The translations under genes and the position numbers were made by a program. 40,999 nucleotides of DNA from CAYUYV01 sp050331455 (lineage in GTDB: Bacteria; Pseudomonadota; Alphaproteobacteria; JAJFIK01). The notes below the pieces were generated by a model. It had not been told where the DNA came from. It saw only the letters and a list, made by a program, of their open reading frames with translations, and did not search any database. Below, piece after piece: positions 1 to 8,200 of the stretch; position 1 is the first letter of the stretch, and every line of letters begins with the position of its first letter. Location: assembly GCA_050331455.1 (NCBI GenBank), contig JBHJGV010000025.1:1-40999 (forward strand), in the 5' to 3' direction.

Positions 1-15
1 CGGGCCCGCCCACGC

Positions 16-627
16 TCACGCTTCGCTTTCGCCGCCTTCGTCCTCGGCCGCCTCCGCACCGCCGGCCGGCGCCGCGATGGTGGCGATTGTGAAATCCCGG
101 TCTTTAATGGCAGGCGCGACGCCGTCCGGCAATGTCATGGCCGAGATATGAAGGGAGTCGTTGATGTCGTAGCCCGTCAGATCGGCGGTGAGGTGATCCG
201 GGATTGTGCCCACCGGGGCCTCGATCTCCACCTCGTGTCGTACGATGTTCAGGACGCCGCCCCGCTTCAGGCCCGGGCTCTTGTCCTGGTTCTCGAAATG
301 GACGGCCACGGCCACCGTGACAGTTTCCGTCGCGCCGACGCGCACGAAATCGATGTGCTGGGGCACGTCCGAAACCGGGTGGAATTGGATGTCCTTCGGA
401 ATCACACGGGTTTGTCGGCCGGCCACGTCCACCATGAACACCGTGGACATGAACTTGCCCTGGTTAAGGGCGCGGATCATCTGGGGAAGGTCGATGGCGA
501 TCGACTCGGGTGTTTTTCCGCCACCGTAAATGACCGCGGGGATCAACCCCTCGCGGCGTGCCGCCCGGGAGGCCCCCTTACCGACCCGGTCGCGAGGCTG
601 GGCGCTCAAGCTGCGCGTCTCGCTCAT
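16..627 (-). CDS. rplY: 50S ribosomal protein L25/general stress protein Ctc
   Basis: This 203-residue protein has the long (CTC/TL5) form of bacterial L25, which binds 5S rRNA in the large ribosomal subunit. The N-terminal L25 domain spans about residues 1-95, with the basic start RDRVGKGASRAARREGLIPAVIYG-type block and the IPKDIQFHPV stretch. The C-terminal beta domain spans about 100-190 and ends in an acidic Glu/Ala/Gly tail. The ATG at 627 is preceded by an AGGAGA ribosome binding site. In many bacteria the next gene in this direction is pth; here it would lie outside the window. A hairpin followed by a T run lies in the leader and may attenuate transcription. Identification is firm. Confidence 0.95.
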   Translation of the reverse strand: MSETRSLSAQPRDRVGKGASRAARREGLIPAVIYGGGKTPESIAIDLPQMIRALNQGKFMSTVFMVDVAGRQTRVIPKDIQFHPVSDVPQHIDFVRVGATETVTVAVAVHFENQDKSPGLKRGGVLNIVRHEVEIEAPVGTIPDHLTADLTGYDINDSLHISAMTLPDGVAPAIKDRDFTIATIAAPAGGAEAAEDEGGESEA

Positions 628-648
628 TGTCTTCTCCTATGTCATCGG

Positions 649-686
649 AAAAAACCCGGCCGTCCTCCAAGGGTGTACAAGCCGGG
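649..686 (-). promoter_or_regulatory. Terminator-like hairpin in the rplY leader (possible attenuator)
   Basis: On the minus strand CCCGGC (686-681) pairs with GCCGGG (660-655), with a 20-nt loop, and is followed directly by six T residues (654-649). This has the layout of an intrinsic terminator, and it sits only about 20 nt upstream of the rplY start codon. A transcript of rplY that starts further upstream must pass through it. The stem is short, so attenuation is an inference. Confidence 0.4.
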
Positions 687-839
687 AACGCGGGTGATAG
701 CCGAAGCCCGCCGCCTTGTCCAATGCCCCGCGCGAAGCGTCGCTATGCCGGCGGCCTATTGCACCTGCGCGCGGTCCGGGAAAGCATGCCGCTTGCCTTT
801 CGGGCGCCCATGCCCGCCGCCCAAGTCAGGAGAGTGACC

Positions 840-1457
840 GTGGCCCAAGATCCCACCGCGCCGTCCAGCCCCGCCGGCTCCCGAGCCGGCAGACCTCCAG
901 CCGGGGACCAGGGCAAGGACCCGGTCATCAGTCACCGGTTCGCCGGTTCGGAGCTGGAGGAACTGAAAGCCTATGGACGCATCCATGCCCACGAGGCCGG
1001 CGCGGTGCTGTTCGATGAAGGGGCCCTTCATCCGGATTGCTGCGTCGTCCTTTCCGGTCAGCTCAATGTCTACATTTTTGAGGGCGGGGAGGAGCGCCGG
1101 GTCGGCTGGCTGGAGCCGGGTCAGTTCACCGGCGACGTATCGCTGATCACCGGTCAGCCTTCGCTGGCGCTGGCCCGCATGGACATTCCCGGCGAGGTCC
1201 TGCACATCGATCGGGAAAATTTCCAGCGCCTCCTGGTGGAAAATTCGACGCTCTCGGACATTTTCGTGAACGTGCTGGTCGCCCGCCGGGCCTGGGCGCG
1301 GGTCAACCGGCGGGCCAGCGTGTTGCTGATCGGACGGGCCTATGACCACGACACCTTCGCGATCCGCGACCTGCTGGACAAGCACGCCGTGGCCCACTTG
1401 TTTGTCAATCTTGATACGGACGAAAATGCCGATATCATGCTCGAAAAGCAGGCGTGA
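840..1457 (+). CDS. Cyclic-nucleotide-binding domain protein with partial glutaredoxin-like segment (N-terminal part of a split gene)
   Basis: This 205-residue protein carries a cNMP-binding (CRP-like) beta-barrel at about residues 35-150, including an EGGEERRVGWLEPGQFTGD-type core. It ends in a piece of a glutaredoxin-like fold (about 155-205). The GTG at 840 is preferred because AGGAG at 828-832 sits seven bases upstream; the GTG at 834 is too close to it. In the related fused family, one polypeptide of about 550 residues carries cNMP-binding, glutaredoxin-like and thioredoxin-reductase-like domains. Here the stop codon falls inside the glutaredoxin-like segment, and the next gene (GTG at 1454) begins in the -1 frame with the missing continuation. 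It may be a coupled two-gene version, a frameshift mutation or a base missing from the sequence. Confidence 0.8.
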   Translation: MAQDPTAPSSPAGSRAGRPPAGDQGKDPVISHRFAGSELEELKAYGRIHAHEAGAVLFDEGALHPDCCVVLSGQLNVYIFEGGEERRVGWLEPGQFTGDVSLITGQPSLALARMDIPGEVLHIDRENFQRLLVENSTLSDIFVNVLVARRAWARVNRRASVLLIGRAYDHDTFAIRDLLDKHAVAHLFVNLDTDENADIMLEKQA

Positions 1458-2569
1458 CGCGGGACGACACGCCTGTGGTGATCACCGGCTCGCGCACGCG
1501 CCTGAAGCGCGCCACGCTGCTGGATGTGAGCGGCGCCCTGGGCCTCGATCTTCTGCCCGACGGGGCGCGCACAGAGGTCGTCATCATCGGTGCCGGGCCG
1601 GCGGGGCTCGCGGCGTCGGTCTATGCGGCCTCGGAGGGGCTCGATGTGGTCACCCTGGACGGGCGCGCCCCGGGCGGGCAGGCCGGCACCAGCTCGAAGA
1701 TCGAAAACTATCTCGGTTTTCCGACCGGCATTTCCGGGCGGGAACTGGCGGAGCGGGCGATGGTCCAGGCTCAGAAATTCGGTGCCCGGATCGCCTCGCC
1801 GGTCACGGCCCGCCGCCTCATTGCCGAGCCCGACGGATACTGGGTCGAGCTGAAGGACGGGCGTCGAATTCATACCCAAAGCGTGGTTCTGGCCTGCGGC
1901 GCCGACTATCGCCGGCTCGATATCGACGACATCAAGCCCTATGAAGGCAGCGGGGTCTATTACGGGGCCACGGCCATGGAGGCCCAGCTTTGCGGCGGCG
2001 CCAATGTCGCGGTGGTCGGCGCCGGCAATTCGGCCGGCCAGGGCGCGGTCTTCCTATCCAAGGTCGCACGGGACGTCCATGTGCTCTTCCGCCGGGGCGA
2101 CCTGCGCGAGACCATGTCGGACTATCTCGTGCGGCGTCTGGAGGAAACGCCCAACATCCACCTTCACCCGCGCAGCGAGGTCTGCGCCGTGACGGGCGAC
2201 GGCCAGCGCCTCACCGGCATCACCCGGGTTGAAGGGCTTGAGCGGACGCCGGTGCCCATGGATGTGCCCTTCCTGTTCCTGTTCATCGGCGCGACGCCGT
2301 GCACGGAATGGCTGCCCGAGACCGTGGCCCGGGACGCTGCCGGCTTCCTCAAGACGGGCCCGGAGATCAGCAATCTGGAACTCGTCCGGGCCCGGTGGAC
2401 CTTGGAGCGTATGCCGACGATTTACGAGACGAGCTGGCCACGGGTCTACGCGGTCGGCGATGTGCGCGTGGGCTCGGTGAAACGGGTCGCCTCCAGCGTG
2501 GGGGAGGGCTCCGTCGTCGTCCAATATCTCCACAAGGCCATGCGCGACGTCCTCACGCCGGCGGCGTAA
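1454..2569 (+). CDS. Thioredoxin-reductase-like FAD-dependent oxidoreductase (C-terminal part of a split gene)
   Basis: This 371-residue flavoprotein has an FAD-binding Rossmann motif (VVIIGAGPAGLAAS, about residues 40-53), a GGQAGTSSKIENYLGFP block and a second NAD(P)H-binding Rossmann motif (VAVVGAGNSAGQGAVFLS, about 180-197). It closes with a YAVGDVRVGSVKRVA FAD segment. The redox-active CxxC of classical thioredoxin reductases is absent: the equivalent stretch reads YYGATAMEA, as in the cNMP-domain-linked subfamily. The first 30 residues (VTRDDTPVVITGSR...) complete the glutaredoxin-like domain begun by the upstream gene. The GTG start overlaps the upstream TGA as GTGA, so translational coupling is possible. 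No ribosome binding site of its own is obvious. Confidence 0.85.
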   Translation: MTRDDTPVVITGSRTRLKRATLLDVSGALGLDLLPDGARTEVVIIGAGPAGLAASVYAASEGLDVVTLDGRAPGGQAGTSSKIENYLGFPTGISGRELAERAMVQAQKFGARIASPVTARRLIAEPDGYWVELKDGRRIHTQSVVLACGADYRRLDIDDIKPYEGSGVYYGATAMEAQLCGGANVAVVGAGNSAGQGAVFLSKVARDVHVLFRRGDLRETMSDYLVRRLEETPNIHLHPRSEVCAVTGDGQRLTGITRVEGLERTPVPMDVPFLFLFIGATPCTEWLPETVARDAAGFLKTGPEISNLELVRARWTLERMPTIYETSWPRVYAVGDVRVGSVKRVASSVGEGSVVVQYLHKAMRDVLTPAA

Positions 2570-2808
2570 AAGACTTCAAATTGAACGATCAACGGATGCG
2601 CGAACGATCTAACCTCGGACAAAACAGCGAATTGGCGAATGCAGGGCGGGGCAACGATTCATTCACTGGCCATGCTTAAATTCAGGGGCTATGCTGATCT
2701 CACGATTACGACATGCCATTGCAGGCCAGTTTTGAGGTGCTCTAGGGCGCCCTGCGACAGGATCGGCGTGGGGCGCCAAGGCGCAGATTCCGCGAAAGGC
2801 GTTCGGGA

Positions 2809-3576
2809 ATGAATCTCGGTGACGTTACGAAAGCCCTTCCAGCCTTTATGCGGGATGCTGTGATTATCGCGGAAGCCGAGCCCGTCGGTCATCCTGGCCC
2901 TAGGGTCGTCTGGTGCAACGACGCTTTTACGGAAATGACGGGTTATGCGCGGGAGGACATCATCGGCCAAACGCCCCGTATTCTCCAGGGCGAGGGCACG
3001 GATCCCGCAACCCTTTCGATGATCCGTCGAGGGCTCGCCGACTGGCAGCATGTTCGGGCCGAGGTCCTGAACTACCGCAAGAGCGGCGAGCCGTTCTGGG
3101 TTGAACTCGATATCAAACCGGTGCCGGATGAGACGGGATGGTATCACTATTGGGTCGCGGTGCAGCGGGACATCACGGAGCGAAAGGCCCGTGAAGCGGA
3201 GCTGGAGCGGGCCCTCGCGGTCGTCCAGCGCGAAAAAGCGAACCTCGAAAGGGAGAAATCCCGCCTCTGGCTTCAGGGACTGGTTGCTCAACACACGAAC
3301 GAGATTGTGATCGTCACCGATTGTCTGGGGCGGATCGAATGGGCCAATGCGGCTTTTTCAACGCATACGGAATATGACCTTGATGAGGTCGTGGGCCGCA
3401 CGCCGGGAAGCGTTCTACAGGGGGCGAGAACGGATCGGGAGACCGTGGAACGGCTCCGCCGCAGTCTTCGTGACGGGTGCGGCGGGACCTTCGATCTCGT
3501 GAACTATACAAAATCTGGCCGGCCCTACTGGATCAACATGACCATCACCCAGTACACGGAGCCGACGGGGTCCTGA
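2809..3576 (+). CDS. PAS-domain sensory part of a hybrid histidine kinase (N-terminal piece, frameshifted)
   Basis: This 255-residue reading frame holds two PAS domains. The first (about residues 15-125) has the GQTPRILQG and NYRKSGEPFW signatures and ends in DITERK. A linker coiled coil of about 40 residues follows. The second PAS (about 165-253) has NYTKSGRPYW and stops after TQYTEPTGS. The LQG motif recalls LOV domains, but the photoactive cysteine position is proline, so no flavin adduct is expected. The ATG at 2809 has AAAGG nine bases upstream. The second PAS is cut just before its DGV...DITEQ end, which is found intact in the frame that continues at 3564. Together the two pieces make one kinase of about 800 residues. 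Confidence 0.8.
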   Translation: MNLGDVTKALPAFMRDAVIIAEAEPVGHPGPRVVWCNDAFTEMTGYAREDIIGQTPRILQGEGTDPATLSMIRRGLADWQHVRAEVLNYRKSGEPFWVELDIKPVPDETGWYHYWVAVQRDITERKAREAELERALAVVQREKANLEREKSRLWLQGLVAQHTNEIVIVTDCLGRIEWANAAFSTHTEYDLDEVVGRTPGSVLQGARTDRETVERLRRSLRDGCGGTFDLVNYTKSGRPYWINMTITQYTEPTGS

Positions 3577-5198
3577 CCCATTTCATCGCCGTTGAACGCG
3601 ACATCACCGAACAAAAGAAGCGTGAAGATGAATTGGGAATCCTTGCCAAGCGCCTCAGCGTGGCCACCCAGGCTGGCAAGATCGGTGTTTGGGACTATGA
3701 CACGGCCGGTGGCACGCTTCTCTGGGACAGCAGCATGTTCTGCCTGTACGGAGTCGATCTCGCCGCCTTTTCCGGGCGGCCCGCAGACTGGTGGGAACGT
3801 CTTCATCCGGAGGATGTCGAGGGTGCTAGGCATGCGTTCGAGGCCGCCCTGAGCGAGCGAGGGTCAATGGACCACAGCGCCCGTCTCATCGGGCCCGACG
3901 GCTCCGTTCGGCATGTCAAGATTTATGCGGAAATGGTGGTCTTCGCCAATGACACGCCCCGTCTTATCGGCGTGAATGTTGATGTCAGTGAGCAGATTGA
4001 ATTGGCGGAACGAGAGCGTTGCGCGAACCAGCTCAAGACCGAGTTCCTCGTCAATATTAGCCATGAAATACGCACGCCGCTGAACGGCATTATGGGCATG
4101 GCACAGCTTCTGCCCACGACCGGTCTGAACGAGCAACAGTCCGAGATGGCCAGGGTCATCAACGCGTGCGGTCATAATCTGCTCACCGTGATCAATGACG
4201 TGCTCGATATCTCGAAGATCGAGACCGGCCTTCTGGAGTTGAATATCCGCGATTTCGATCTGAATAAGCTTCTCGATGAGATCGTCGGAACCTTTACCCT
4301 GCAGGCCGAAGCGAAGGGCATCCGCCTCGAAAAGGCGTATCACGCAGACACGGTCCTGACGGCGCACGCCGACCGTGAACGCATGCGCCAGGTCATTGTG
4401 AACTTGATCGGCAATGCCGTGAAATTCACGGAAGCCGGATTCGTTCGTGTGCGGACCAGAAAGGGCCAGGAAACCCTGTTTGTCGAAATCGAGGATACTG
4501 GGCCTGGGATTCCAAAATCGGTCCTGCCGGTCATTTTCGAGCGGTTCCGCCAGGGCGACAGCTCGTTGACGCGGAAACATGGCGGTACCGGTCTGGGACT
4601 CGCCATTGCCAGAGATCTCATCCAACTCATGGGCGGCGCCGTCACGGTGGACAGCACCGAGGGGCGCGGGTCCCTGTTCGGCGTCGAGATTCCGGCATCC
4701 AGCCGAACGCCGGTGGGCGATACTGTTGCGTCCAGACCCGGTCCCCTCCGCCAGGACGCGCGACCGACACATTCAGGGAACTTGCCGCGAAAGGTGCTCC
4801 TGGCGGAGGATGATCGAAACAATCAGGACGTCATTTGCCGGATGCTTGAGAGTTTGGGCATAAAAGACATCACTGTGGCCAGCCATGGAGGCGAAGCCCT
4901 CGAAGCGGTCATCAGCGACGCCTTCGATCTCCTCTTGATGGATATCAATATGCCCATGGTCAGCGGAGCGGAAGCCATCCGGCACATCCGGGCAATGAAA
5001 ACACCGGTGGCTGATATTCCGATCATCGTCGTGACAGCCAACGCCATGAACTCACAGTGTAAGGACTATATGGCAATCGGGGCCGATAATGTGCTCAAAA
5101 AGCCGATCGGCCTCGCAACGCTTGAAGCGGCCTTGAGCGCGGCCATGAAAGGCGAGACTAAAATCGGCTTGCCGCCTTTTTCCCGGCAACGAGCCTGA
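3477..5198 (+). CDS. Hybrid sensor histidine kinase, PAS-HisKA-HATPase-receiver (C-terminal piece, frameshifted)
   Basis: Homology in this frame begins at about 3564 (DGVLTHFIAVERDITEQKK, the end of a PAS domain). A further PAS domain follows, then the phospho-acceptor H box (NISHEIRTPLNGIMG, near 4055), HATPase N box (NLIGNAVKFTEAG), G1 (EDTGPGIP) and G2 (GGTGLGLAI) motifs, and a receiver domain with phospho-acceptor Asp in LLMDINMPMVSG and a C-terminal LKKPI lysine. The first 29 codons from the GTG at 3477 overlap the upstream piece out of frame and are probably not native. No transmembrane segment is seen in either piece, so the intact kinase would be cytoplasmic. No response regulator gene adjoins it. 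Whether this is a pseudogene depends on whether the missing base is real. Confidence 0.8.
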   Translation: MRRDLRSRELYKIWPALLDQHDHHPVHGADGVLTHFIAVERDITEQKKREDELGILAKRLSVATQAGKIGVWDYDTAGGTLLWDSSMFCLYGVDLAAFSGRPADWWERLHPEDVEGARHAFEAALSERGSMDHSARLIGPDGSVRHVKIYAEMVVFANDTPRLIGVNVDVSEQIELAERERCANQLKTEFLVNISHEIRTPLNGIMGMAQLLPTTGLNEQQSEMARVINACGHNLLTVINDVLDISKIETGLLELNIRDFDLNKLLDEIVGTFTLQAEAKGIRLEKAYHADTVLTAHADRERMRQVIVNLIGNAVKFTEAGFVRVRTRKGQETLFVEIEDTGPGIPKSVLPVIFERFRQGDSSLTRKHGGTGLGLAIARDLIQLMGGAVTVDSTEGRGSLFGVEIPASSRTPVGDTVASRPGPLRQDARPTHSGNLPRKVLLAEDDRNNQDVICRMLESLGIKDITVASHGGEALEAVISDAFDLLLMDINMPMVSGAEAIRHIRAMKTPVADIPIIVVTANAMNSQCKDYMAIGADNVLKKPIGLATLEAALSAAMKGETKIGLPPFSRQRA

Positions 5199-5234
5199 CT
5201 GCAAATAAGGCGGCAATCCAAGGTTGACCGGTTT

Positions 5235-5260
5235 GAAAGGGGGCATGGCTGCCCCCTTTC
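5235..5260. terminator. Bidirectional hairpin between convergent kinase and rne genes
   Basis: A perfect 11-bp inverted repeat (GAAAGGGGGCA / TGCCCCCTTTC) with a TGGC loop lies between the kinase stop at 5198 and the rne stop at 5273. There is no long T run on either side. The location and stem strength still suggest a shared terminator. Confidence 0.7.
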
Positions 5261-5272
5261 AGCATTCGGCTC

Positions 5273-8200
5273 TCAATGGGAGAGCAGGCGACGCTGCCAC
5301 CAGCCGCGCCGCTTTGGCCCTGAATCCTCCTCAACGGGAGCGGCTTTCGGGGCCGGCGGGACCTGATCGGTCTCGTGTTCTGGGGTCTCGTGTTCTGGGG
5401 TCTCGTGTTCTTCGCCCAACGCCGACGATTCGGAGGCGCCAGAGGATGCCTCGGTGCCGAACCCGTCGCCGTGGGCGCCGAGGCCGTTGAGGCCGCCATG
5501 GGGCGCATGATCTTCGGCTGCGGGATCGCTCCGGGCCGGTTCACCCATTTCCGTCGCACCCATTTCCGTGAAAGCCCCGTTGACCGCCGGATGACCGGCC
5601 GTTTCGTCGCCCGGCGGTGCGGCAGCGGAGGCCGCCAGGGGCCCGGTCTCGTTCGGGTGGAGCGTTTCGGGTGAGTGTTTGTCCCCTTCGGCTCTGTCCT
5701 CGCCCTGCGTATCCGCATTCTCAGATGGTGCGTCGTTCTGGTCGTCACCCTGGTCCGCACCATCGGCGGCCATCTCGTCTCCCTCGTCGCCGCGCCGGCG
5801 GGAGCGCCGTCCGCCCCGTTTGCCGCGGCGGCGCCGGCGACGGGCCGGGTTGTTGTCGTCATCCTCGGCGCGCTGTTCGCCATCGGCGTCCTGGTCCGAG
5901 GCCTCAGCGCCATCGTCTGCACCCTCGGCGGTGTCTGGATCCTCAGCCGTGTCCCTAGCGCCGCCCCCGTCGGCCGCGTCCGCAGCCTGGCCCGCCCCGT
6001 CGGTACGGCCCCGGCGGCGGCGGCGGCGGCGCGGCCGCTCGCTCTTGTCGCCGGAGTCCTCACCCGCGGTGTCTGCGGTAGCCTCACCGTCAGCGCTCAC
6101 GTCTTCCGCCATGTCCTCGGCGTCGCCGTCGAGCATTTCGCCATCGGCATCTTCGATGGGCTCGTCGAGATCCGTGTCGTAAGCCGTTTCCATACTGATG
6201 GCCATGTCGCGGATTTCCGCACGCTTCTCGTCCGTCAGCAGTTCGCCCCGTTCGAGCTGAAATTCGGATGCGGAGAGCGTGTGGTCGGCCTCGACCACGA
6301 CCGTCAGACCGTAGCGCAGCTCCAGATCCATGAGCTGGCGACGCTTCTGGTTCAGCATATAGAGGGCTATGTTTTGGGGCACGCGGACGGTCGCCGTCGC
6401 GCAGCGCTCGCGGATGCCTTCCTCTTCGCAGGCCCTCAGAACCCGAAGTGAAGCGGACTCCACCGAGCGCATCTTGCCCGTGCCTTCGCAATGCGGACAG
6501 TGCTGGGTCGAGCCTTCAAGGACACCGGCCCGCAAGCGCTGACGGGACATCTCCAGAAGGCCGAAGGCGGAAATCTTGCCGATCTGAATCCGGGCCCGGT
6601 CATTCTTAATGCAGTCCTTGAGCCGCTTCTCGACCGTCCGGTTGTTCCGGTAGTCCTCCATGTCGATGAAGTCGATCACGATGAGGCCGGCCAGGTCCCG
6701 CAGGCGGAGCTGGCGGGCGACTTCCTCCGCGGCCTCCACATTGGTGCGCAGGGCCGTGTCCTCGATGGAGTGTTCCTTCGTGGCCCGTCCGGAGTTCACG
6801 TCGACGGCCACCAGGGCTTCGGTCGAGTTGATCACGAGATAGCCGCCTGACGGCAGCTCCACGGTCGGCGAGAACATGGAGTCAAGCTGCTGTTCCACCT
6901 GATACCGCTGGAACAGGGGCATCCGGTCCTTGTAGGCCTGGACGTTCTTGGCATGGCTGGGCGTCAGCATGCGCATGAACGCCTTGGCTTCGTGATAGCC
7001 CTCCTCGCCCTCGACCTGAACGGATTCGATTTCCTTGTTGTAGAGATCCCGGATGGCCCGCTTGACCAGATTGCCTTCCTCGTAGACCAGAGTCGGTGCC
7101 GAAGAGCGTAAGGTCAGCTCCCGGACATTCTCCCACAGGCGCAGGAGATACTCGAAGTCCCGCTTAATCTCCATCTTGGTCCGGTTGGCGCCGGCAGTGC
7201 GCACGATCAGGCCCATTCCTTCGGGGACCTCCAGGCCGGCCGCCACCTCCTTCAGGCGTTTGCGGTCATTCACCTGGGTGATCTTGCGGGAAATGCCGCC
7301 GCCGCGGGCCGTGTTCGGCATGAGCACACAGTACCGTCCGGCCAGGGACAGATAGGTCGTCAGCGCGGCGCCCTTGTTGCCGCGCTCTTCCTTGACGACC
7401 TGGACCAGCATGATCTGACGCCGCTTGATGACTTCCTGGATCTTGTAGGTGCGCAGGCGCGCGCGACGGGGGCGGACTTCCTCGAAGGCATCTTCGGATC
7501 CAACGGTCTCGATCTCGTCGTCACCATTGGCCGCTCCCTTGCTTGAGGCCGTGTCGTCATCCTCGTCGTCATCCTCGTCGTCGTCGCTGTCGTCGTCTTC
7601 GCCGGTTTCCTCGTCCTCGTCGTCGTCCTCGTCCTCGTCCGGTGTTTCGTCCTCCGGGATGATTTCGTCACCGTCGCCGCCGCGCGCCTGGGGTCCGGCG
7701 TCCGCCCCCGCGGCGGTGGCGGCAGACGGCGAGCCATCGGATATTTCACCGCCGGATGCGTCGCCGAGCACTGGGTCGCCCTCGGGCTGGCCGTCCGGGG
7801 CCGACACCATGAACGGACTCTCGATCGGGCCGTCCGGATCGGCCGGCCCACCGGCTTGATGGTCCAACTCCGATGCGCCGGACTCCGGCGCGTCTGTGTC
7901 CCCTTCCGCATCAGGAGAGGCGACGTTGCTGGTGTCGTCCGGGGACGGGTTTGACGCTTCCGGGCCATCATCGGCCTGCGTGCTGTCGTCCGGCAGGCGC
8001 ACGGCAATCGAGGGCATGGGATCCGACAACAGGGGACGGCTTCCCGAGGTTTGCGTCTCCTCCGCGGCGCCGAGGGCCATCGACGGCAAACCATCTGGAT
8101 CGGACGGCCAGGACGCGGACGGCGTGTCCTCCGCAGACGGACCCATTTCCGCGTCGATCGTAATGGCATCGCCGGCACTAACGTCGAGGGAGGCTTCGCT

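Noticed and set aside
558..839. An N-terminal extension of the cNMP-domain protein back to an ATG at 558
   Set aside because: It would run through the rplY start and its leader. The GTG at 840 has its own Shine-Dalgarno sequence and the conserved domain starts after it.
2851..3180. First PAS domain of the kinase as a LOV photoreceptor
   Set aside because: The LQG signature is present, but the adduct-forming cysteine of NCRFLQG is proline here (TPRILQG).
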